Of a DNA stretch of 5,593 nt, positions 1 through 4,336 are shown piece after piece. Both the position numbers and the translations under genes were made by a program. The notes under the pieces were generated by a model. That model had not been told where the DNA came from, ran no database searches, and saw nothing but the letters and a program-made list of their open reading frames with translations. Each line of letters opens with the position of its first letter. Position 1 is the first letter of the stretch. Source of the stretch: Candidatus Magasanikiibacteriota bacterium. Lineage in GTDB: Bacteria > Patescibacteriota > Patescibacteriia > Magasanikbacterales > GWA2-37-8. The stretch is from contig CAINUM010000094.1 of the NCBI GenBank assembly GCA_903853785.1, positions 1 through 5,593 on the forward strand, read 5' to 3'.

Positions 1-29
1 CGTCGCTCTGCCAACTGAGCTAAGATGGC
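1..29 (-). tRNA. tRNA, 5' part only (runs off left edge), isotype undetermined
   Basis: Read on the minus strand from 29, this is a typical tRNA 5' half. A 7-nt acceptor strand GCCATCT is followed by T8-A9, the D-arm GCTC-AGTTGGCA-GAGC, G26 and the first bases of the anticodon stem (ACG). The anticodon and 3' half lie beyond the window, so the amino acid cannot be read. A consensus promoter ends about 11 nt upstream, which supports a real, expressed gene. Confidence 0.9.
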
Positions 30-46
30 GTCTTTAAAACAAAAAA

Positions 47-75
47 ATTATATCTCACATTCATCCTAAAGTCAA
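47..75 (-). promoter_or_regulatory. sigma70-type promoter for the partial tRNA
   Basis: On the minus strand a -35 box TTGACT (70-75) and a perfect -10 box TATAAT (47-52) are separated by exactly 17 nt. The predicted start near position 40 leaves a leader of about 11 nt before the tRNA, normal for a stable-RNA promoter with 5' trimming by RNase P. The -35 box begins 7 nt past the stop codon of the upstream peptidase gene, and no terminator is visible between them. Read-through from that gene could therefore also contribute. Confidence 0.8.
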
Positions 76-81
76 CGAAGA

Positions 82-780
82 TTATATTCTTAATTTATCG
101 ATCTGAAGAATTAAATTTGGATCTGGACATAATTCCAACCACATCTCTCTTTCGGATGGTTTTCCAACACCAGGAAAATCACCAGTTTTATTTTGCATGT
201 CAGAAATAATCTCAAAATGTAAATGGGCGGGCCAGTTACCGTTCACTTCATATTCTCCAATGGTGGCAATTTTTTCGCCTTTTAAAATTTCTTTTCCGGT
301 TTCCAACCCAACCAAAGACTCACGACTCAAATGGCCATAAAGTGTATAAAATTTTTTGTCTTCTAATATGTGTTCTAAGATTATCGTTGGACCGTAATCT
401 CCTAAATGAGCATTATCCTGAAAGCTATGTACAACCGCATTAATTGGGGCAAAAATTTCTGTTCCAGCCTTAGCCCAGATGTCTATTCCTAAATGCAATG
501 AACGTGCTTCTTCGTTTTGAGCAAACAATGTACCACGACGATAGATTATTCGATCTTCATCATAGCGACCAATTCCAATTTCACAATTATGTTTTTTCAT
601 TGTTTCAAAAACATAATCAATAAATTTTTGTTGATTGCTTAAATCCAAACCCAAAAGATCTGCATTTTTTTCTGTAAAATCAAAAATGTAAAATGGATTG
701 TTGTTGAAATCAAAATTTACTATCCTTCCGAAGTTTAATTGATTGGCCTGAAGAATATTTTTAATTTGATTATTATTCAT
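82..780 (-). CDS. M23 (LytM-type) zinc metallopeptidase domain protein, no signal peptide
   Basis: This 232-residue protein has the complete active-site set of the M23 fold. HLGID at 96-100 gives H96 and D100, YGH at 148-150 gives H150, and HLH at 186-188 gives H186 and H188. By analogy with LytM, H96, D100 and H188 bind zinc while H150 and H186 act in catalysis. M23 enzymes usually cut peptide cross-links in peptidoglycan. No signal peptide, membrane segment or SH3/LysM domain is visible, which is unusual for a wall hydrolase. The C-terminal features GDFPGVGKP (200-208) and LCPDPN (217-222) match what I recall of the M23 module inside large APH-M23-class III aminotransferase fusion proteins, here standing alone. 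The first 90 or so residues are not recognised. The start is the only plausible ATG and has no Shine-Dalgarno; the stop is TAA. The fold call is firm; substrate and location are not. Confidence 0.88.
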   Translation of the reverse strand: MNNNQIKNILQANQLNFGRIVNFDFNNNPFYIFDFTEKNADLLGLDLSNQQKFIDYVFETMKKHNCEIGIGRYDEDRIIYRRGTLFAQNEEARSLHLGIDIWAKAGTEIFAPINAVVHSFQDNAHLGDYGPTIILEHILEDKKFYTLYGHLSRESLVGLETGKEILKGEKIATIGEYEVNGNWPAHLHFEIISDMQNKTGDFPGVGKPSEREMWLELCPDPNLILQIDKLRI

Positions 781-790
781 ATGTGAAGTT

Positions 791-796
791 ATTGTA
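791..796 (-). promoter_or_regulatory. possible -10 box for the M23 gene
   Basis: TACAAT (5 of 6 matches to TATAAT) on the minus strand ends 10 nt before the M23 start codon, so the expected transcript would have a leader of only about 4 nt. No convincing -35 lies at 16-18 nt. The candidate rests on the -10 alone in very AT-rich DNA. Confidence 0.3.
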
Positions 797-901
797 TAAA
801 TTTATTTTATTTAAAAGATTCAATCAGGCGGCCTGGGAGTACTCATGTTTGGTTTGAACCAAAACACTTTCTTCCCAGGTATCGCGCTGGTTGAGCCTAC
901 A

Positions 902-1816
902 TCAACGAGCCGGAGGAAGGGCAAAGACGACCAAGTCGCCATAGACCCCATCCTGCGAAACTTCGCTGTAGGGAGAAGAGATGACACAATGTTGCTCGAG
1001 ACGACCGCAGGACACGAGTCCAGCGTCATGAGCCACAGCCATCATACCATAGCTTGCCGCTCGCGTCTCACTGAAGATGACGTCGATCTTCGACTCAACG
1101 AGTGCCTGCAACAGCTGACCGAAGGCCAGATGTGACAGACCGCGCCGTTGAAAATCGGGATGCGTCGCCACCTCAGAGAGCTCGCAGATCCGCAGATCAC
1201 CCACACCAGATTCGATATGAGCAATTTCAGCCATGGCCACCGCTACAATCTTTTCGTCACTACGAACCACGGACACCCAGTTGGAGCACAGCATGTCCAT
1301 GATGGACTGTGCCGTGAACTCAACCAGATAGCCGCTGAACGTGCGCCGATAGATCTCGAGCAGGTCTTGGGCGTCTTTCGGCTCCCAATCGTGCTTGGCG
1401 ATCGCGACCTCCACCGTGTAACCGGTGTAATCGTGCTGATGATGACCGAGTCGCGTCGTCACCCGATGAAGCAGCTCCATCTCTTGCTGGCGATGTTCGG
1501 ATTTCGTATGGCGGTTTTTTTTGTTCCAACCGTAGTACGCAATACAATCGCCCTGCTTGTTGATAGGAATGACCGCTTCACAGGATAGTTCTTGTCCGCG
1601 ACAGATGTAGCGAATCGAACACAGCTGTTCTTCGCTCACGTTGCGAGTCAAGACCCGCACACAAAAGCGACTGCCGCGCATCTCATCAAACGCCTGTCCC
1701 AGACACTCACGAACCTCCTGCACGCTCGTCAAGAGCGTGGTGAAAAATGCCTTCGTACGGCCATTTGCACTGTCATAGTACGCCTGACCAATCTTACCAA
1801 TACTTGCATTACTCAT
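902..1816 (-). CDS. GNAT-family N-acetyltransferase, distantly AblB-like
   Basis: The chosen start gives 304 residues. The C-terminal half is a GNAT acyl-CoA transferase domain (about 135-275). Motif A reads EVATHPDFQRRGLS, with the Q/R-x-x-G-x-G/A acetyl-CoA loop as Q223-R-R-G226-L-S228 and Ser in the final position. The following part (FSETRAASYGM, then GRLEQHCVIS) resembles the end of beta-lysine N-acetyltransferase AblB, but no lysine aminomutase partner is nearby, so the substrate is unknown. Residues 1-130 are not recognised. About 10 cysteines are spread through the protein, against 0-2 in each of the four complete neighbouring proteins. The ATG at 1816 is preferred over an upstream in-frame ATG at 1864 because GGGAG lies 10 nt before it and the domain does not need the extra 16 residues. 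It is GC-rich, has a TGA stop where the complete neighbours use TAA, and is probably acquired. Confidence 0.82.
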   Translation of the reverse strand: MSNASIGKIGQAYYDSANGRTKAFFTTLLTSVQEVRECLGQAFDEMRGSRFCVRVLTRNVSEEQLCSIRYICRGQELSCEAVIPINKQGDCIAYYGWNKKNRHTKSEHRQQEMELLHRVTTRLGHHQHDYTGYTVEVAIAKHDWEPKDAQDLLEIYRRTFSGYLVEFTAQSIMDMLCSNWVSVVRSDEKIVAVAMAEIAHIESGVGDLRICELSEVATHPDFQRRGLSHLAFGQLLQALVESKIDVIFSETRAASYGMMAVAHDAGLVSCGRLEQHCVISSPYSEVSQDGVYGDLVVFALPPAR

Positions 1817-1826
1817 CTTCTTTCTT

Positions 1827-1831
1827 CTCCC
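1827..1831 (-). promoter_or_regulatory. Shine-Dalgarno-like site deciding the GNAT start
   Basis: GGGAG on the minus strand lies 10 nt upstream of the ATG at 1816, within a purine-rich run (GAAGAAAGAAG). It is the only clear Shine-Dalgarno-like sequence in front of a gene in this window and supports the 304-residue form. The spacing is slightly long. Confidence 0.55.
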
Positions 1832-1893
1832 AGCTATAGACCCAAACCAGATATCTACCCACACTGCGCAGGCAGAATAATTTGTCCAGATAC

Positions 1894-1929
1894 AAAAAAG
1901 AGCTTTTTCATCTCTGAAAAAGCTCTTTT
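1894..1929 (-). terminator. intrinsic terminator, perfect 15-bp stem, 4-nt loop
   Basis: Positions 1896-1910 and 1915-1929 are perfectly complementary over 15 bp around the loop 1911-1914. On the minus strand the 3' arm runs into six consecutive T (1899-1894). The stem is AT-rich apart from a GAGC/GCTC core. It would stop transcripts from the promoter at 2017-2044 and any read-through from tRNA-Gly, 78 nt before the acetyltransferase start. On the plus strand the T run is only four, so it may work in both directions, though nothing on that strand needs it. Confidence 0.8.
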
Positions 1930-1970
1930 GAATATTAACAAAATAACTTCTTCAGATCAAAAGCTCTTCT
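1898..1970. repeat. imperfect direct repeat of the terminator arm
   Basis: The 10-mer AAAAGCTCTT (plus strand) occurs at 1918-1927 and again at 1959-1968, and its reverse complement is at 1898-1907. Around it, 1947-1970 aligns imperfectly with about 1904-1929 (CTTCTTCA against CTTTTTCA, then the shared AAAAGCTCTT). The terminator therefore has a degenerate second copy of one side just upstream on the transcript. Alternative pairings between the three copies are possible. Confidence 0.6.
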
Positions 1971-2007
1971 TACCCTTATTAATTTGATTTGTAGAAATTT
2001 GATTCAT
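1957..2007 (-). CDS. possible 16-aa leader peptide ORF
   Basis: An ATG at 2007 opens 16 codons ending in TGA at 1957-1959, encoding MNQISTNQINKGKKSF. The ATG would be about nucleotide 4 of the predicted transcript, so translation would have to be leaderless, with no room for a Shine-Dalgarno. The repeated NQI comes from the 9-bp direct repeat. The peptide is Asn/Lys/Ile-rich but has no run of a single amino acid typical of biosynthetic attenuators. An ORF this short could easily be chance in AT-rich DNA. Confidence 0.2.
   Translation of the reverse strand: MNQISTNQINKGKKSF
1981..2004. repeat. 9-bp direct repeat AATTTGATT
   Basis: AATTTGATT occurs at 1981-1989 and 1996-2004, with a start-to-start period of 15 bp. 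The pair lies just downstream of the predicted start of the leader transcript, where a repressor could bind. It could also be a short tandem duplication. There is no independent evidence of protein binding. Confidence 0.45.
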
Positions 2008-2016
2008 AATAAATAT

Positions 2017-2044
2017 ATTCTAACAAAGTATAAAATTATGTCAA
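2017..2044 (-). promoter_or_regulatory. strong sigma70-type promoter behind tRNA-Gly
   Basis: A perfect -35 box TTGACA (2039-2044) and a -10 box TAGAAT (2017-2022, 5 of 6) are spaced by 16 nt on the minus strand. The -35 starts 2 nt after the last base of tRNA-Gly. The predicted start is near 2010. Downstream lie the leader, its terminator and then the acetyltransferase gene, which has no other convincing promoter. Confidence 0.7.
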
Positions 2045-2045
2045 G

Positions 2046-2116
2046 AGCGGGATACGAGAATCGAACTCGCATCTTAGCCTTGGGAAGGCCACATACTACC
2101 ACTGTACTAATCCCGC
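2046..2116 (-). tRNA. tRNA-Gly (anticodon CCC), CCA not encoded
   Basis: This is a complete 71-nt cloverleaf on the minus strand. The acceptor strand GCGGGAT pairs with ATCCCGC and is followed by discriminator T. The D-arm contains AGTGGTA. The anticodon stem is TGGCC/GGCTA (one G-U) around the loop TTCCCAA, giving anticodon CCC, which reads GGG. The T-arm is CGAGT-TCGATTC-TCG. The bases after the discriminator are CTTGACA, so CCA must be added by a nucleotidyltransferase. The gene follows the parvulin terminator almost directly and has no obvious promoter of its own. Confidence 0.95.
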
Positions 2117-2144
2117 AACAAAACGGAGGCTTTCGCCCCCGTTT
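2117..2144 (-). terminator. intrinsic terminator after the parvulin gene
   Basis: Positions 2121-2130 and 2135-2144 form a 10-bp stem with one G-T pair. On the minus strand it closes on a GAAA tetraloop, and it is followed by TTTTG. It begins 10 nt past the parvulin stop codon. The T tract is short. The stem ends 4 nt before the first base of tRNA-Gly, so efficient termination here would compete with expression of that tRNA. Confidence 0.75.
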
Positions 2145-2154
2145 ACTATTTGAA

Positions 2155-3231
2155 TTATTTACTTGGAGTAGGAGTTGTAGTTGCGTTTAGTTCAGCGAAA
2201 GGATTGTGAACTTTTGCGTATAAGTGGAAAGTTGCAGTTTTAGCTAATTGATCCAAAAATGTTTCAGGACTTGGGAAACGGAATAAGATATGACTGGCAT
2301 GTACTTTTCCTGCTTCTACAGTTTTTCCTTTAGCGTCTTTTGTCTTTTCAATTTTCGTCTCAACTAATTTTATAATATGGTAACCATATTGAGTTTCGAC
2401 TAAATCTTGGGTCATTTCACCAGGTTTTAGAGCATAAACTGCTTTTTCAAACTCCGGAACCATATCCCCTTTTCCGAACCAGCCAAGATCACCACCGTTT
2501 GTTTTTGTACCATCTTCACCATAAACTTTTGCTTCATCAGCAAAATCTTTTCCTGCTTTGATTTCATTCAAAACAGTTAAAGCTTTATTTCGAATTTCTT
2601 CGCGAGCTTTTTGATCACCCTGAATTTTTTCACCTATTTTCTGTTGTAAAATAAAATTCTTAATAACCTTTTCTTCATACTGAGCATAGGTCCATCCGTA
2701 ACGTTGTTGAATTTCCTTTTCAACTTCTGATTGGTCTTTGAACTGTTTTAATAAATTTGCCTTAAGATCGTCCATGTCTTTTGTTTCGATCTTTACGCCG
2801 TATTTAGCAGCTGCACTTTTTACCAAAACATTGTTTGCTAAACGCCACAATACTTGATCAGACATTTGTTCTGGAGTTAGTCCAGCAGAATTTCCTTTGT
2901 TTAATTTATCAAAATCAACCAATTTTTGTATCGCTCTCATGTCATCTGCATAATTTGAGTACAATACGCTTTCGCCGTTAACTTTCATTACTGGCAAACG
3001 TAACGCTTTCGCAACTGTTACTGTAAAATTATCTGTGTCAGCTTTTGCATATACACGATAAATGCCTACTACGGCTGAAACGACAAAAGCAGTTGCCAAA
3101 ACACCTACCATACCAAAAGCAAACATTTTCATGTTTTTATTTTCGTCTACAGTAGCTGATTTTTTTGTATTAACTGCACTTACTTCGGGTACAACCTTCT
3201 GCTTTTCTTCCTGGGGAGTATTTTGTTCCAT
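2155..3231 (-). CDS. membrane-anchored parvulin-type (PpiC/SurA-like) peptidyl-prolyl isomerase
   Basis: This 358-residue protein is probably an extracytoplasmic foldase that assists exported proteins by prolyl cis-trans isomerisation. A charged N-terminal tail (1-35) precedes one membrane helix (about 36-59), with no lipobox. Residues 75-205 form a helical SurA-N-like region, with VNGESVLYSNY (84-94) as the usual domain opening. The parvulin core spans about 214-291 and shows GGDLGWFGKGDMVPEFE (246-262), L-K-P-G-E (268-272) and YGYHIIKL (282-289, His285). The usual first strand (xASHILx) is missing before the core and instead appears after it as VHASHILF (310-317, His314). The tail is Thr/Pro-rich. 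The ATG at 3231 lies 8 nt after the ftsB stop with no Shine-Dalgarno, so the two genes are probably cotranscribed. The family is clear; the domain order is unusual. Confidence 0.88.
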   Translation of the reverse strand: MEQNTPQEEKQKVVPEVSAVNTKKSATVDENKNMKMFAFGMVGVLATAFVVSAVVGIYRVYAKADTDNFTVTVAKALRLPVMKVNGESVLYSNYADDMRAIQKLVDFDKLNKGNSAGLTPEQMSDQVLWRLANNVLVKSAAAKYGVKIETKDMDDLKANLLKQFKDQSEVEKEIQQRYGWTYAQYEEKVIKNFILQQKIGEKIQGDQKAREEIRNKALTVLNEIKAGKDFADEAKVYGEDGTKTNGGDLGWFGKGDMVPEFEKAVYALKPGEMTQDLVETQYGYHIIKLVETKIEKTKDAKGKTVEAGKVHASHILFRFPSPETFLDQLAKTATFHLYAKVHNPFAELNATTTPTPSK

Positions 3232-3239
3232 AAAATTAA

Positions 3240-3647
3240 TTATTTAATATCTTTAAAAAAGAAAAATTTAAACCATTTAATAGGATTTTTTACATTAGTC
3301 CATTTTATCAAATCAGATTCGGCTTGTCCAATATTAGTTTTAAGAGAACCACTTGGGATCACTGCCATTTTTTCTCCCGGTTTAAGTAAATTTAGCTCAG
3401 TACGGGCTTTTTCTTCAATAAAGGCTTTAGATTGAACCCGTTTAAAGATTTCCACAGTTTCTAGTTTTTTGACTTCTAAATTTTGAACTTCATCACGCAA
3501 TATATCTATTTCACTGCGAACTCTATATTCCTGATAGTATGCTCTTAGATATGAAAATGTTAGCAACATTACCAAACCAAAAAGAACCAGCAAAAACCAG
3601 CGTGAATAAAAAACATTCCCCCATTTATTATTTTTTGCTTCAGCCAT
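3240..3647 (-). CDS. ftsB: FtsB/DivIC-like septum formation initiator protein
   Basis: This 135-residue bitopic membrane protein has the FtsB/DivIC layout. It has a short cytoplasmic N-terminus and one membrane helix (about 17-36). A coiled coil follows (about 38-72, rich in E/R/K with heptad-like hydrophobics), then the conserved region AFIEEKARTELNLLKPGEK (75-93). FtsB-type proteins join FtsL and FtsQ/DivIB in the divisome and help activate septal peptidoglycan synthesis. The C-terminus ends in a hydrophobic WFKFFFF segment after NPIKW, a tail I associate with FtsB-like proteins of CPR bacteria. It lies between a PH-domain membrane protein and the parvulin, next to a Mur ligase, which suits a wall/division cluster. 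DivIC and FtsB cannot be told apart by sequence alone here. The start codon lies at the predicted transcription start of its promoter. Confidence 0.85.
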   Translation of the reverse strand: MAEAKNNKWGNVFYSRWFLLVLFGLVMLLTFSYLRAYYQEYRVRSEIDILRDEVQNLEVKKLETVEIFKRVQSKAFIEEKARTELNLLKPGEKMAVIPSGSLKTNIGQAESDLIKWTNVKNPIKWFKFFFFKDIK

Positions 3648-3653
3648 ACTTAG

Positions 3654-3681
3654 ATTATAACACTTTAAAATTTTTCCGCAA
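3654..3681 (-). promoter_or_regulatory. extended -10 promoter for ftsB-parvulin
   Basis: On the minus strand a perfect TATAAT (3654-3659) is preceded by TG plus one base (3660-3662), an extended -10 element. A weak -35 candidate, TTGCGG, lies 16 nt further upstream (3676-3681). Most of it lies inside the end of the PH-domain gene. The -10 ends 6 nt before the ftsB ATG, so the transcript would begin at about the start codon and be leaderless. Confidence 0.5.
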
Positions 3682-4336
3682 TTTCTTCTTTTATTTCACC
3701 CTCTTCTATTTCTGATTCTTTATCTATATGCTTTAACTGCCCTTCTACCAAATCATGAATTTCACATAATTGAGCCTCGTCTAAATTTGGAATAACATTT
3801 AAAAAAGTTTTATAAATATTATTTTGACCACGTAAAGTTTTACTATCCGCAAATAGATTCTTATTCTCAATTAAAATATCAAGAATATTTTGTGGATTAC
3901 TGATACTTGAAAGTTTTAAGGACGACTGGCTGTCTATGGTTTCAACAACAACTGAACCATAATTAAAAATACTAGACCAAACACCTTGTTTGCGAACATA
4001 TATATCCGAAATATTGTTAAAATGAACAACTGATATGTATTCATCAAACCAACCTTCACAACTAATATCCACAACTCTTTCTGATGTGATAACCGAAATA
4101 TTCTTGTTCTTAAAATACCAAGTACGAAATATCACATAAAGACCAGTCAATATTCCCAAGCCAAAAATTATATAACCCCAGACTCCTTTCGAAAATAACC
4201 AAAACATAAAGAACGATGCCAAACCTAAAAAAATAAAGCCAAAAAAATAAAGCCAAAAATATGTAAGCCAAAATATTTTGGTAACATAGATAATGTCTTC
4301 TCCTTTTCGCAAATTAATTTTTTTTGCTAGCGACAT
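3665..4336 (-). CDS. bacterial PH-domain (bPH2/YdbS-like) membrane protein
   Basis: This 223-residue protein has two membrane helices (about 22-48 and 52-71) followed by a bacterial PH domain (about 72-160). The domain shows the common pattern of an aromatic-rich entry (WYFKNKNISVITSERVVD, 73-90) and a short acidic/aromatic strand (GWFDEYISVVHFNNISDIYV, 95-114). A glycine-rich turn and strand follow (FNYGSVVVETIDS, 124-136). Such proteins are widespread in CPR and Gram-positive bacteria, and their function is generally unknown; a role at the membrane is the safe statement. The tail (165-223) is acidic and probably helical or disordered. Its first 23 nt overlap the end of the Mur ligase gene, which implies translational coupling. 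The stop is TAA. Confidence 0.82.
   Translation of the reverse strand: MSLAKKINLRKGEDIIYVTKIFWLTYFWLYFFGFIFLGLASFFMFWLFSKGVWGYIIFGLGILTGLYVIFRTWYFKNKNISVITSERVVDISCEGWFDEYISVVHFNNISDIYVRKQGVWSSIFNYGSVVVETIDSQSSLKLSSISNPQNILDILIENKNLFADSKTLRGQNNIYKTFLNVIPNLDEAQLCEIHDLVEGQLKHIDKESEIEEGEIKEEIAEKF

Larger units (their letters stand above)
824..1880. other. GC-rich island, probably acquired DNA
   Basis: Base composition changes abruptly at about 824 and again at about 1880. As hand-counted examples, 1141-1200 has 37 G+C in 60 while 601-660 has 15 in 60. The only gene inside is the acetyltransferase at 902-1816. No integrase, transposase, terminal inverted repeat or target-site duplication is visible at either edge. 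The block lies between tRNA-Gly and the M23 gene. Lateral transfer is the simplest reading; a chimeric assembly cannot be excluded from sequence alone. Confidence 0.7.
1894..2010 (-). ncRNA. candidate small RNA or attenuator leader (about 117 nt)
   Basis: A near-consensus promoter (2017-2044) predicts a start near 2010, and a strong intrinsic terminator ends at about 1894. The unit is native-like AT-rich DNA just upstream of the GC-rich acetyltransferase block. It contains a 16-codon ORF, a 9-bp direct repeat, and the segment 1947-1956 that can pair over 10 bp (one G-U) with 1913-1922, the loop side of the terminator's 5' arm. That layout fits either a free-standing sRNA or a leader in which an antiterminator competes with the terminator to control the downstream gene. 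I do not recognise it as 6S, SRP, RNase P, tmRNA, a T-box or a known riboswitch. Expression is inferred, not shown. Confidence 0.45.

Noticed and set aside
832..879. Inverted repeat CCTGGGA/TCCCAGG with an inner TTTGG/CCAAA stem and bulge, resembling an integron attC site or a terminator
   Set aside because: It lacks the attC core consensus (GTTRRRY/RYYYAAC), has no T tract directly after the stem, and no integrase is present. Its 7-bp arms are compatible with chance in GC-rich DNA.
1515..1522. Run of eight T (A8 in the acetyltransferase frame) as a possible programmed frameshift site
   Set aside because: The frame is continuous through it, GNAT motifs lie downstream in the same frame, and no alternative frame gives a recognisable protein.
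1148..1588. Long open frames on the plus strand and in other frames across the GC-rich block (for example 845-1135, 1148-1588, 1592-1987)
   Set aside because: They overlap the acetyltransferase, show no family motifs, and are expected by-products of GC-rich coding DNA.
1814..1864. Longer 320-residue form of the acetyltransferase from an ATG at 1864
   Set aside because: The extra 16 residues have no ribosome binding site, while the ATG at 1816 has GGGAG upstream.
820..2116. tRNA-Gly as attachment site with a duplicated 3' end at the far border of the GC-rich block
   Set aside because: No copy of the tRNA-Gly 3' end is found near 820-880; only a T-loop-like TTCAAA occurs there.
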